NCBI RefSeq assembly: GCF_044466355.1
Contig: NZ_JBITMQ010000005.1
Span: 419,522-483,521, forward strand
DNA length: 64,000 nucleotides
DNA from: Actinophytocola sp044466355
GTDB taxonomy: Bacteria > Actinomycetota > Actinomycetes > Mycobacteriales > Pseudonocardiaceae
Reading direction: 5' to 3'
The notes under the pieces: generated by a model
What the model was told of the DNA's origin: nothing
The model's input: only the letters and a program-made list of their open reading frames with translations
Databases searched by the model: none
Program-made: the position numbers and the translations under genes
Shown: positions 16,578 to 24,996 of the stretch, piece by piece
Numbering within the stretch: position 1 is the first letter of the stretch
How the letters are laid out: every line of letters starts with the position of its first letter

Positions 16578-17999
16578 TCAGCCTTCCCGGCCCAGCTCGA
16601 CGTTCTCGAGGACGCCCAGCGCGTCCGGCACCAGCACCGCGCACGAGTAGTACGCGCTGACCAGGTACGACATGATCGCCTGCTCGTTGATGTTCATGAA
16701 CCGCACCGAGAGGCTGGGCTGGTACTCGTCGGGGATGCCGGTCTGGTGCAGGCCGATGACGCCCTGCTGCTCCTCGCCGGTGCGCATGAGGAGCACCGAG
16801 CTGGTGCGGTGCTCGGAGACCGCGATCTTGTTGCACGGGAAGATCGGCACGCCCCGCCACGCGGGCACGCGGTGGCCGTTCACGTCGATCGCGTCCGGGT
16901 AGATGCCGCGACGGCTGCACTCCCGGCCGAACGCGGCGATCGTGCGCGGGTGCGCGAGGAAGAAGCCGGGGTTCTTCCACACGGTCGCGAGCAGCTCGTC
17001 GAAGTCGTCCGGGGTCGGCGGGCCGGACCGGGTGTGGATGCGCTGCGCGAGGTCCGCGTTGTGCAGCAGCCCGAAGTCCGTGTTGTTGATCATCTCGTGT
17101 TCCTGGCGCTCGCGCAGCGCCTCGATGGTCAGCCGCAGCTGCTGCTCGACCTGGTCCATCGGCTCGTTGTAGAGGTCGGACACGCGGGTGTGGACGCGCA
17201 GCACGGTCTGCGCGACCGACAGCTCGTACTCCCGGGGCGCGAGCTCGTAGTCCACGAACGTGCCGGGCAGGTCGGCCTCGCCGACGTGCCCCGACGACAG
17301 CTCGATCGACGCCTCGCCGTGCGGGTTCTGCGCCGCCGCCTTGCCCGACTGGAACGCGGTGACCTGCGTGCGCAACGTCTCCGAGCGGTCGAGCAGCTCG
17401 TCGAAGGCGCGCTGCGGCAGCATCAGCACCGTGCACGCGGTCTGCGCCTTGACCGTGTACTCCCACATGCTCTGCGGGTCGACCAGCGTCTCGTCCCCGA
17501 AGTGGTCGCCGTTCGCGAGCGTGTCCAGGATCGTCTCGTCGCCGTAGCGGCCGGGGCCGATCTTCGTCACCTTGCCGTGCGCGATGAGGAATGCCTCGTT
17601 CGACTCGTGCCCGAATTCGACGATCGTGTCGCCCGCCGAGAATTCCCGTTGCTCGAACCCGCCGGCGAGCGCGGCGAGCACCTCGGTGTCGTCGTAACCG
17701 CGGAACAACGGCAGCTCGCCGAGCTCCGCCGGAATCACCCGGATCGCGCCGCCGTCGTTGGTGAACGTGACGCGGCCGTCGCCGACCGCGTAGGACAGGC
17801 GGCGGTTGACCCGGTACGTGCCGCCGGAAACCTGCGTCCACGGCAGCATTTTCAGCAACCACCGCGACGACACGCCCTGCATCTGGGGAACGGACTTCTT
17901 CGTCGTGGCAAGGTTTCGAGCCGCGGCGGTCGCCAGGCTCTGCTGCGGCCGCTCACCGTTTGCGCCGACCCCGGGCGCCACCGGTTCCGTCACCGTCAC
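16578..17999 (-). CDS. Family 2B encapsulin shell protein with cyclic-nucleotide-binding domain (copy B)
   Basis: About 473 residues, clearly homologous to copy A along its length (RWLLKMLPWTQVSGGTYRV, YGDETILDTLANGDHFG, VLVPDALGVLENVELGREG). The longer disordered N-terminus (TEPVAPGVGANGERPQQ) distinguishes it. Start is uncertain: TTG at 18014 and GTGs at 18011, 18008 and 17999 are all in frame; GTG 17999 is preferred because it gives a normal VTVTEPVAPG start, but no strong SD is visible. It is the first gene of the eight-gene operon, so it marks the promoter. The cNBD suggests response to a cyclic nucleotide, though ligand residues cannot be verified by eye. Confidence 0.9.
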   Translation of the reverse strand: MTVTEPVAPGVGANGERPQQSLATAAARNLATTKKSVPQMQGVSSRWLLKMLPWTQVSGGTYRVNRRLSYAVGDGRVTFTNDGGAIRVIPAELGELPLFRGYDDTEVLAALAGGFEQREFSAGDTIVEFGHESNEAFLIAHGKVTKIGPGRYGDETILDTLANGDHFGDETLVDPQSMWEYTVKAQTACTVLMLPQRAFDELLDRSETLRTQVTAFQSGKAAAQNPHGEASIELSSGHVGEADLPGTFVDYELAPREYELSVAQTVLRVHTRVSDLYNEPMDQVEQQLRLTIEALRERQEHEMINNTDFGLLHNADLAQRIHTRSGPPTPDDFDELLATVWKNPGFFLAHPRTIAAFGRECSRRGIYPDAIDVNGHRVPAWRGVPIFPCNKIAVSEHRTSSVLLMRTGEEQQGVIGLHQTGIPDEYQPSLSVRFMNINEQAIMSYLVSAYYSCAVLVPDALGVLENVELGREG

Positions 18000-18357
18000 A
18001 ACGCACACCACCAATCAAAGAAAATTGTTTTGGGCAAGGCGAATACCGCGACCCGGGGAAATACGTGAAACTTTGTCAACGATCCGAAGTTAGCACCGCG
18101 CTCAAAACGAGCACAGTCGCCCAAGCGAGTGAGGTCGATCGCGACGGGAAATCATCGTCTTTTTCACTCTGTTCAGCGGTAACGCCGCACGATCTGTTCG
18201 CTGCGTAGTCTGTTGCTGGGCCGAACGAGCGGGGGGTGCAGCGAACGGGTCAGGGGCGGACATCACGGCTTCCCCGGGTGATGGCGCGGCCACCACCGCA
18301 ATGGGCTAGTCCCGGCCGTCGCTGTCTCTACGGTGTGTTCACTCCGGACACGACGAA
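18000..18357. promoter_or_regulatory. AT-richer upstream region of encapsulin operon
   Basis: About 360 nt with no convincing ORF. The part nearest the operon (18010-18190) is much more AT-rich than its surroundings and must hold the operon promoter. On the minus strand a TTGACA hexamer reads from 18079 to 18074, but no well-spaced -10 follows it, so the exact promoter is not assigned. 18190-18357 shows nothing recognisable. Confidence 0.5.
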
Positions 18358-18394
18358 CGGCACGGCCGACGGGACATCACCGTCGGCCGTGCCG
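18358..18394. terminator. Strong hairpin terminator
   Basis: A perfect 15-bp inverted repeat (18358-18372 with 18380-18394) around a 7-nt loop, 17 nt beyond the stop of the minus-strand aldo/keto reductase gene. It would terminate that gene and isolate the encapsulin operon promoter from it. Confidence 0.8.
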
Positions 18395-18410
18395 CTTTCG
18401 TGTGGGTGTT

Positions 18411-19382
18411 CTATGCGTCGAGGAACATGAGTTGTTCGTTCGTGAGCTTGATGTCCAGGGCGGCGAGCGAGATGTCCAACTGGGCGGGCGTGCGCGGCCC
18501 GGTCAGCGTGATCGGGGTCGGGTCCGTCTGGTGCAGCAGCCACGCCAGAACGAGCTGGTTCGGTGTGACCCCGAGGTCACCCGCCAGTGTGGTCACCCGC
18601 GCGACGCGTGCCTCCGCGTCGGGTCCGGCGTAGTCGGTGTGCGCGGCCGCCTTCGCCGGGGTGTCGTAGATCCCCTTGAGGATCGGGGAGTACGCCACCA
18701 GTGACACCCGCGGATTGGCGCGCAGGTGGTCGAGCTGCTCGTCATCCACAATGGACAGGAAGTTGGCGCCGGGGACCGGGCGCAGGTATGAGTGCTGCTG
18801 TTGCAACGCGACCGGCGCAGGCCAGCCGTGCCGCTCGCACAACCCGAGGACGCGCTCCAGCCGCCAGGTCCGGATGTTCGACCAGCCGACGTGGCGGATC
18901 TTCCCCTCGGCGACGAACGCGGCGAGTGCCTCGAGGGTCTCCTCCAGCGGGGTGGCGAGGTCGTCGACGTGTACGTAGTAGAGGTCGACGTGGTCGGTGC
19001 CAAGCCTGCGGAGGCTCCCCTCGAGTGCGGCCCGCAGCGTGGTGGCGCCCGCGCCCGCGTAGGCCGGTCGCTCCGGTTTGCCGCGGTAGCGGTCCGGGTC
19101 GGACACCCACGCGCTGCCCTTCGTGGACAGGAACACCCGTTCCCGGTTGCCCCGGGCGGCGAGCCATCGGCCGAGCACGGTCTCGCTCTCGCCGCCGGTG
19201 TCGCCCGGCGCGGGCCACCACGCGTAGCAGTCGGCGGTGTCCACGAAGGACCCGCCGGCGTCGAGGTACCGGTCGAGCATGCCGAACGAGGTCTGTTCGT
19301 CGGTCCGGGTGCCCATCAGCATCGCGCCGAGCGAGAGCTTGCTGACCTGCTCACCGGTGCGGCCAAGTTCTGTCGTCTCCAC
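18411..19382 (-). CDS. Aldo/keto reductase
   Basis: 323 residues from the GTG at 19382 (VETTELGRTGEQVSKL); an ATG at 19412 would put the start inside the LysR-type dyad, so the shorter form is preferred. Typical AKR barrel: SFVDTADCYAWW (catalytic Asp and Tyr), VFLSTKGS (Lys), YVHVDD (His position), and the NADPH-binding C-terminal strand PITLTGPRTPAQLD. Cytoplasmic NADPH-dependent reductase of unknown substrate. Divergent from a LysR gene, which probably regulates it. Ends at a strong hairpin. Confidence 0.9.
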   Translation of the reverse strand: METTELGRTGEQVSKLSLGAMLMGTRTDEQTSFGMLDRYLDAGGSFVDTADCYAWWPAPGDTGGESETVLGRWLAARGNRERVFLSTKGSAWVSDPDRYRGKPERPAYAGAGATTLRAALEGSLRRLGTDHVDLYYVHVDDLATPLEETLEALAAFVAEGKIRHVGWSNIRTWRLERVLGLCERHGWPAPVALQQQHSYLRPVPGANFLSIVDDEQLDHLRANPRVSLVAYSPILKGIYDTPAKAAAHTDYAGPDAEARVARVTTLAGDLGVTPNQLVLAWLLHQTDPTPITLTGPRTPAQLDISLAALDIKLTNEQLMFLDA

Positions 19383-19412
19383 GAACCCGACACTAAGGTC
19401 GAGGCAACGCAT

Positions 19413-19452
19413 ACGTCCAATGCAAATGCTGGACGTTTCTGATACGTGTATC
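19413..19452. promoter_or_regulatory. LysR-type operator region between AKR and LysR genes
   Basis: Two dyads: ACGTCCA-N10-TGGACGT (19413-19436, perfect 7-bp arms) and GATAC-GT-GTATC (19441-19452). They lie in the 72-nt divergent gap just before the LysR ATG. Confidence 0.6.
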
Positions 19453-19454
19453 GC

Positions 19455-20324
19455 ATGGAGCTACGACAGGCCCGTGCGTTCGTGACGATCGTCGACGAGG
19501 GCCACGTCGGCCGGGCGGCCGAGCGGTTGCACGTCACGCAGCCGACACTGTCCCGGCAGGTGGCCGCGCTGGAGCGGGCGGTGGGGGTGCCGCTGTTCGA
19601 TCGGAGCAGGCGGTCACTGGCACTGACGCACGCGGGCGAGGTGTTCGCGGCGGGCGCGCGGGACCTCGTGCGTCGCGCGGACGGCGTCGTGGCGGCCACC
19701 CGCCGCGCCCACCGCGGCGAACTGGGGGTGCTGCGGATCGGGTTCGTGCAGTCGGCGACGTTCGAGGCGTTGCCCGGTCTGCTGGGCCCGTTCCGAGCGG
19801 CGTGGCCGTCGGTGCGCATCGAGGTGACGGCCATGACGACGCTGCGGCAGTCGGCCGCGTTGGCTGACGACGCCCTCGACGTCGGTTTGCTGCGCCCGCC
19901 GGTGTCCGCGCCGGACATGGAGACGCGGACGTTGTCGCACGATCCGCTGCTGGTGGCGCTGCCGGGCGGCCACCGGCTGGCGTCCCGCCGCCGGGTGTCG
20001 CTGGCGGACCTGGCGGACGAACCGTTCGTGCTCTACGGCCGCGAGTCGGGCCCCGCCGTGCACGACCGCATCGTCGGCTTCTGCCGGGACGCCGGGTTCA
20101 CGCCTCGGATCGTGCAGGAGGCCGTCGACGTGCAGACGATCGTTGCGCTGGTGGCGGCCAACGTCGGGGTGTCGCTGTTGATCGCGCCGACACCGCGCAC
20201 GGACGAGTCGGCGGTCGTCTACCGGCCGTTGGCGGAGGACCTGCCGACGTGGGAGATGGCGCTGGTGTGGTCCCGTGACAACCGGTCACCGGTGCTGACC
20301 CGGCTGCTGGAGACCGTGCTGTAG
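19455..20324 (+). CDS. LysR-family transcriptional regulator
   Basis: 289 residues. The winged HTH is at about 2-62 (MELRQARAFVTIVDEGHVGR, LHVTQPTLSRQVAALE), then a periplasmic-binding-protein-like effector domain at about 88-285. An in-frame GTG at 19446 lies inside a dyad; ATG 19455 gives the standard LysR start. It probably controls the divergent aldo/keto reductase gene and itself through the dyads upstream. Effector unknown. Confidence 0.93.
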   Translation: MELRQARAFVTIVDEGHVGRAAERLHVTQPTLSRQVAALERAVGVPLFDRSRRSLALTHAGEVFAAGARDLVRRADGVVAATRRAHRGELGVLRIGFVQSATFEALPGLLGPFRAAWPSVRIEVTAMTTLRQSAALADDALDVGLLRPPVSAPDMETRTLSHDPLLVALPGGHRLASRRRVSLADLADEPFVLYGRESGPAVHDRIVGFCRDAGFTPRIVQEAVDVQTIVALVAANVGVSLLIAPTPRTDESAVVYRPLAEDLPTWEMALVWSRDNRSPVLTRLLETVL

Positions 20325-20344
20325 GCGGCCTCGGCACGTCCGCG

Positions 20345-20896
20345 TCACTCCGGTTCCTTCGGGTACACCGCGATCGCGAGGTTGAACTGGTCGCCGTCCG
20401 CGCCGCCGTACTTGGTGAAGAGGTTCCGCAGCGTGGTCCGCAGTTCGTCGAAGAACTCCGCGCGGTGCGCGGCGGGCAGCGCGATGCGGCCGGACACCCC
20501 GAGCGTGGGCAGCTCCGGACGGGTCCGGTCGATCGTCGCCAGGTCCTGCTGCACGTCCTCGACCAGCTCGATCAGGTAGCCGAGGCTCAGCTCGTCGCGC
20601 ACCCGGCGGCCGCCGATCGTGCCGATCAGGCGGGGGGACAGCCAGTACGACCGGGCCGTCGCCTGGTAGATGCCCTCGACGATGCCGCGCACCCGGCGCT
20701 CCGACACCTGGGTCACCAGGCCCGCGTCGACCAGTCGCTTCACGTGGTAGTACACCCGCTGCGGGGTCTGGTCGAGCTTCGCGCCGACCTCCGTGCACGA
20801 GCTCGGGTCGGCCAGGTGGCGCAGGACCTCGACGCGCTGGGGCTTGAGCAGCGCCTCCGCCTGCTCGAAGCCCTCGACGTACAACAAGTCTTTCAT
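20345..20896 (-). CDS. Winged-helix (ArsR-like HTH) transcriptional regulator
   Basis: 183 residues. N-terminal winged helix at about 15-75 (LLKPQRVEVLRHLADPSSC, DQTPQRVYYHVKRLVDAGLV), then a helical C-terminal domain (about 95-180) with no metal-binding Cys/His cluster typical of metal-sensing ArsR proteins. Divergent from the epimerase-lacZ pair across a 65-nt AT-rich gap; the likely target is that pair and itself. The ligand is unknown. Confidence 0.85.
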   Translation of the reverse strand: MKDLLYVEGFEQAEALLKPQRVEVLRHLADPSSCTEVGAKLDQTPQRVYYHVKRLVDAGLVTQVSERRVRGIVEGIYQATARSYWLSPRLIGTIGGRRVRDELSLGYLIELVEDVQQDLATIDRTRPELPTLGVSGRIALPAAHRAEFFDELRTTLRNLFTKYGGADGDQFNLAIAVYPKEPE

Positions 20897-20961
20897 AGTG
20901 CCTACGAGTGTTTACATAAAAGAAGTGTTTGTCAATAGTCGCGAATCTATGCTTGCCCTCG
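20897..20961. promoter_or_regulatory. AT-rich divergent promoter of HTH gene and epimerase-lacZ operon
   Basis: A 65-nt gap with the direct repeat AGTGTTT (about 20905 and 20923). On the minus strand TTGACA reads from 20935 to 20930. On the plus strand TATGCT at 20948-20953 lies 8 nt before the epimerase ATG, and no SD is present, which suggests a leaderless transcript for that gene. Confidence 0.5.
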
Positions 20962-21831
20962 ATGAGTCACGTACCGAGCCGGGTCCTGGTCACCGGGGCG
21001 GCCGGCCGGCTCGGCAGCGCGGTGCTGCGCGTTCTCGCGGCACACGGCGCTTCCGTCGTCGGTCTCGACCGCCACGACCCGGGCACCGTTGAAACGTTCT
21101 TCACCGGCAGTGCCAGTGACGTCGACCTGGTCGCCAAGGCCATGTCCGGTGTCGACGCCGTCATCCACCTCGCCGCGCTGCCCTCGCCGGAGCACGGCAC
21201 GCCGGAGGAGGTCTTCGTCGGCAACGCCGCCGCCACGTTCGTCGTGCTCGACCAGGCGGCGCGGGCCGGGGTCACGAGGTCCGTGATCGCGAGCAGCCTG
21301 TCGATCACCGGCCTGCCGTTCGCGCCCCGCCCCGCCGCACCGGACTACGTGCCGATCGACGAGGCGATGCCCCTGCAGGCCGCCGACCCGTACGCGCTGT
21401 CCAAACAGGCCGACGAGGCCACCGCCGCCATGGTCGCCCGCCGCGACGGGATGTCCGTCGTCGCGCTGCGGTTCCCGAAGCTCGGCAGCCCGGAGTTCCT
21501 CGCCGACTACGCGCGGGAGTACCGCGACGAGCCCGGCGCCGGCGCGCACGAGCTGTGGAGCTACCTCGACCTGCGCGACGCCGCCACCGCGTGCCGGCTC
21601 GGGCTGGCGGCCGAGGTCACCGGCGCGCACCCGCTCTACCTCGCCGCGCCCGAGACGCTGTCGCCGTACCCGACCGAGGACCTCCTCGCGCGCTACCTGC
21701 CGAACGTGCCGCGCCGGAGAGCGCTCTCCGGGCGCACGGTCCCGATCGACACGTCCGCCGCGACCGAGTTGCTCGGCTTCACCCCGGAGCACCTGTACGA
21801 CATCACGCCCGCCGAGTTGGGAGCGCCGTGA
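20962..21831 (+). CDS. NAD(P)-dependent epimerase/dehydratase (extended SDR)
   Basis: 289 residues. Rossmann motif VTGAAGRLGSAV (about 9-20), IHLAALPSPE, an active-site region with S-x-S and Y-x-x-x-K-like YALSKQADE (about 146-154). It is an extended short-chain dehydrogenase acting on a nucleotide sugar or aldose. ATG 20962 lacks an SD (probably leaderless). Its stop overlaps the lacZ start by 4 nt (GTGA), so both act in one sugar pathway. Its 3' end carries an operator-like palindrome at 21717 encoding Arg-Ala-Leu-Ser with a rare AGA codon. Confidence 0.87.
   Translation: MSHVPSRVLVTGAAGRLGSAVLRVLAAHGASVVGLDRHDPGTVETFFTGSASDVDLVAKAMSGVDAVIHLAALPSPEHGTPEEVFVGNAAATFVVLDQAARAGVTRSVIASSLSITGLPFAPRPAAPDYVPIDEAMPLQAADPYALSKQADEATAAMVARRDGMSVVALRFPKLGSPEFLADYAREYRDEPGAGAHELWSYLDLRDAATACRLGLAAEVTGAHPLYLAAPETLSPYPTEDLLARYLPNVPRRRALSGRTVPIDTSAATELLGFTPEHLYDITPAELGAP
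21717..21728. promoter_or_regulatory. GAGAGCGCTCTC palindrome, 111 bp upstream of lacZ start
   Basis: Exact copy, extended to 18 bp (CCGGAGAGCGCTCTCCGG, 21714-21731). It resembles LacI-family operators of actinomycete sugar genes (CebR type). A second copy lies in the lacZ 5' coding region at 21998. Confidence 0.6.
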
Positions 21832-24554
21832 CCTACTACGACGACTTCGTTCCGCACCGGGGAATCCGCTCGCCCCGCGCGTACCTGCACACCGACGCGC
21901 CACGGCTCGCGCTCGACGGTGACTGGCGGTTCCGGCTCTCGCCGGTCGCGGACATCCCGGAGGACTTCGCGGCGCCGGACTTCGACGACAGCGACTGGAG
22001 AGCGCTCTCCGTGCCGTGTCACTGGCCGCTGCGCGGGTACGGGAACCCCTGGTACACCAACGTGGTCTACCCGTTCCCGGTCGACCCGCCGCACCCGCCG
22101 GAGGAGAACCCGACCGGTGACCACCGCGTCGCGTTCGACCCGCCGGAGGGTTGGGCCGGGCGGCCGGTCGTGCTGCGGTTCGAGGGCGTCGAGTCGTGCG
22201 CGAAGGTGTGGCTCAACGGTGCGGAGCTGGGCTTCTTCACCGGCTCGCGGCTGCCCGCCGAGTTCGACGTGACCCTGCGGCCGGGCCGCAACGTGCTGGC
22301 CGTGCGCGTGCACCAGTGGTCGGCCGCGAGCTACCTCGAGGACCAGGACCAGTGGTGGCTGCCGGGCATCTTCCGTTCCGTGACCCTGGAGCGACGGGCT
22401 GACCTGGACGACGTGTTCGTGCACGCGTCCTACGGGGACGGTCACGGCACGTTGCGCGTCGAGGCGTCCGTTCCCGCCACGGTGTCGGTACCGGAGCTGG
22501 GAATCGAGGTGCCGGCGGGCGAGGAGGTCACGGTCCCGGTCGAGCCGTGGAGTGCCGAACGGCCGCGGCTCTACGACGCGACCGTGTCGTCCGGCGACGA
22601 GACCGTGCGGCTGCGCGTCGGGTTCCGCACGGTGTCCATCGTGGACGGTGTGCTGCTGGTGAACGGCGCACCGCTGCACCTGCGTGGCGTGAACCGGCAC
22701 GAGTTCCACCCCGACCACGGGCGGGCCGTGCCCTACGAGACCATGCGCGAGGACGTGCTGCTCATGAAGCGGCACAACATCAACGCCGTACGCAGCAGCC
22801 ACTACCCGCCGCACCCCGCGTTCCTCGACCTGTGCGACGAGCTGGGTCTGTGGGTGATCGACGAGTGCGACCTGGAGACGCACGGCTTCCTGTTCACCGG
22901 CTGGGAGCGCAACCCGTCGGACGTGCCGCGGTGGCGGGATTCCTATCTGGACCGCATGCGCCGCACGGTCGAACGCGACAAGAACCACCCGAGCATCGTG
23001 CTGTGGTCGTTGGGCAACGAGAGCCACACCGGCGCGAACCTGGCCGCGATGGCCGACTGGGTGCGGGAACGCGACCCGTCCCGCCCGGTGCACTACGAGG
23101 GCGACGCCGACTGCGCCTACGTGGACGTGTACAGCCGCATGTACGCCACACACACCGAGGTCGATCAGATCGGGCAGGAGCCGGGCATCCCGTTCCTGCA
23201 GTGCGAGTACGCGCACGCGATGGGCAACGGCCCGGGCGGCCTCGCCGAGTACGTCGCGTTGTTCGACCGGTACCCGCGGATCGCGGGCGGGTTCGTGTGG
23301 GAGTGGATCGACCACGGCCTGCGCCACCCCGTGCACGAGTACGCGTACGGCGGCGACTACGGCGAACCGCTGCACGACGGCAACTTCGTGATCGACGGCC
23401 TGCTGTTCCCGGACCGCACGCCGTCACCGGGCCTGCTGGACGTCAAGAAGGTCTACGAGCCGGTCCGGATCTCGTTCGCGGACGGCCGGGTCACGGTCGA
23501 GGAGCTGCGGCCGACCCCGCCGCTGCGGTTCGAGTGGACCGCGGGCGACCGGTCGGGTGAGCTGGACCTGTCGACGGGGTCGGCGCGGTTGCCCGAGCTG
23601 CCCGAGTTCGCCGAGGAGACGTGGCTGACCGTCCGTGCGGTGCTGGCGGCGGACGCACCGTGGGCGGACGCCGGGCACGAGGTCGCGTGGGGGCAGCACC
23701 AGGTGACGGCACCGTCCACGCGGGTACGGCCGGGCATCGACCGTCCACAGCAGACGGAGGACGGCTTCGTCCTGGGCCCGGCGGAGTTCGACCGCACCGG
23801 CCGCCTGCGCGCGTTCGGCGGGCTCCCGGTCGGTGCGCCGCACCTGGCGCTGTGGCGGGCCCCGACCGACAACGACCGCGGCGAGCACGCGCGCACCGAC
23901 GAGACGTGGCGCGCGCTCGGCCTGCACCGGCTCACGCACCGGCTGGACGGCGTCGAGGCGGGCGAGACGCTGGTGGTGCGGGAACGAACCGCACCCGCCG
24001 CACTGGCCCGCGGCGCGCACGTCACCTACGAGTGGGCGTCGGCGGCCGAGGGCCTGGCCCTGACCGTCTCGGTCGAACCGGACGGCGAATGGCCGGAACC
24101 CATCGGAAAGCTCGGCATCACGCTGCCGCTGCCCGCCACTGTCGAGAACGTGACGTGGTTCGGCCGGGGCCCCGGCGAGGCGTACGCCGACACCGGCCAC
24201 GCGACCCGCACCGGCCGCTGGGAATCCACAGTGGACGAGCTGCAGACCCCGTACGTCCGGCCGCAGGAGAACGGCAGGCGCGCCGAGGTCCGCTGGGCCG
24301 ACCTGACCGACGCGCACGGCCGCGGCCTGCGCGTCACCGGTGACTTCGCGTTCACCGCCCGCCGCTGGACCGACGCCGACCTGGTCGCCGCCACGCACCG
24401 CAACGAACTCACCGCCGGTGACCGTGTGTGGTTGACGATCGACATCGGACAGCAGGGCATCGGCACCGCGTCGTGTGGTCCCGGCACGTTGCCCGCCTAC
24501 GAGCTCACGCTGCGGAAGACGACGTTCACGGTCGTGTTCACACCGTTGTCGTGA
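21828..24554 (+). CDS. lacZ: GH2 beta-galactosidase (LacZ type)
   Basis: 908 residues with the five-domain LacZ plan: N-terminal jelly roll (about 35-205), Ig-like domain (about 205-285), TIM barrel (about 285-580), second Ig-like domain and the large C-terminal beta-sandwich (about 660-900). Acid/base E398 in LGNESHTG and nucleophile E460 in LQCEYAHAMGN are visible. No signal peptide, so it cleaves imported beta-galactosides in the cytoplasm. GTG start coupled to the epimerase stop. A palindrome at 21998-22009 sits early in the coding region. Other beta-glycosides are possible substrates. Confidence 0.93.
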   Translation: MTYYDDFVPHRGIRSPRAYLHTDAPRLALDGDWRFRLSPVADIPEDFAAPDFDDSDWRALSVPCHWPLRGYGNPWYTNVVYPFPVDPPHPPEENPTGDHRVAFDPPEGWAGRPVVLRFEGVESCAKVWLNGAELGFFTGSRLPAEFDVTLRPGRNVLAVRVHQWSAASYLEDQDQWWLPGIFRSVTLERRADLDDVFVHASYGDGHGTLRVEASVPATVSVPELGIEVPAGEEVTVPVEPWSAERPRLYDATVSSGDETVRLRVGFRTVSIVDGVLLVNGAPLHLRGVNRHEFHPDHGRAVPYETMREDVLLMKRHNINAVRSSHYPPHPAFLDLCDELGLWVIDECDLETHGFLFTGWERNPSDVPRWRDSYLDRMRRTVERDKNHPSIVLWSLGNESHTGANLAAMADWVRERDPSRPVHYEGDADCAYVDVYSRMYATHTEVDQIGQEPGIPFLQCEYAHAMGNGPGGLAEYVALFDRYPRIAGGFVWEWIDHGLRHPVHEYAYGGDYGEPLHDGNFVIDGLLFPDRTPSPGLLDVKKVYEPVRISFADGRVTVEELRPTPPLRFEWTAGDRSGELDLSTGSARLPELPEFAEETWLTVRAVLAADAPWADAGHEVAWGQHQVTAPSTRVRPGIDRPQQTEDGFVLGPAEFDRTGRLRAFGGLPVGAPHLALWRAPTDNDRGEHARTDETWRALGLHRLTHRLDGVEAGETLVVRERTAPAALARGAHVTYEWASAAEGLALTVSVEPDGEWPEPIGKLGITLPLPATVENVTWFGRGPGEAYADTGHATRTGRWESTVDELQTPYVRPQENGRRAEVRWADLTDAHGRGLRVTGDFAFTARRWTDADLVAATHRNELTAGDRVWLTIDIGQQGIGTASCGPGTLPAYELTLRKTTFTVVFTPLS
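21998..22009. promoter_or_regulatory. GAGAGCGCTCTC palindrome inside lacZ
   Basis: Exact copy, 170 bp after the lacZ start and 281 bp after the copy at 21717. Encodes Arg-Ala-Leu-Ser as AGA GCG CTC TCC; AGA is a rare codon here. Confidence 0.6.
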
Positions 24555-24582
24555 CCCTGTTGATCTGCGAAGATGAGCGGCT

Positions 24583-24993
24583 ATGGCATCGAGACTGAAC
24601 CCGTACATCAGCTTCGACGGCAACGCGAAGCAGGCCATGGAGTTCTACGAGCAGGTGTTCGGCGGCACGCTCACGCTGAACACGTACGGTGACATCGACC
24701 ACTCCGGACAGGCACCGAATCCGGACGCGATCATGCACGGCATGCTCGAGACCAAGAGCGGTTACACGATCATGGCGGCCGACAACGCGCCGGGCCAGCC
24801 GTTCAACCCGGGCGACAACATCACGGTGTGCCTGAGCGGCGACGACGCCGACGAACTGCACGGGTACTGGGACAAGCTCGCCGACGGCGGCACGGTCTCC
24901 GTCCCGCTGGAGAAGCAGATGTGGGGCGACGAGTTCGGCATGTGCGTCGACCGCTTCGGCGTCGGGTGGATGGTCAACATCTCCGTGTCGTGA
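24583..24993 (+). CDS. VOC-family (PhnB-like) protein
   Basis: 136 residues. Starts LNPYISFDGNAKQAMEFYEQ, the hallmark of PhnB-like vicinal-oxygen-chelate proteins, with MLETKSGYTIMAADN and MWGDEFGMCVDRFGVGWMVN forming the second beta-alpha-beta unit. Most relatives are small cytoplasmic proteins of unknown function; some act as dioxygenases or antibiotic-binding proteins. No clear SD precedes the ATG. It is convergent with the enolase-superfamily gene with only a 3-nt gap. Confidence 0.87.
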   Translation: MASRLNPYISFDGNAKQAMEFYEQVFGGTLTLNTYGDIDHSGQAPNPDAIMHGMLETKSGYTIMAADNAPGQPFNPGDNITVCLSGDDADELHGYWDKLADGGTVSVPLEKQMWGDEFGMCVDRFGVGWMVNISVS

Positions 24994-24996
24994 GCG

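Noticed and set aside
15183..18014. Reading the two cNBD genes as Crp/Fnr transcription factors
   Set aside because: No winged helix-turn-helix follows the nucleotide-binding segment; the remainder matches the encapsulin shell.
13248..18068. A 1606-codon plus-strand ORF across the encapsulin/MEP operon
   Set aside because: It is antisense to six well-identified genes and is Arg/His/Val-rich low-complexity translation, the usual shadow of high-GC third-position bias.
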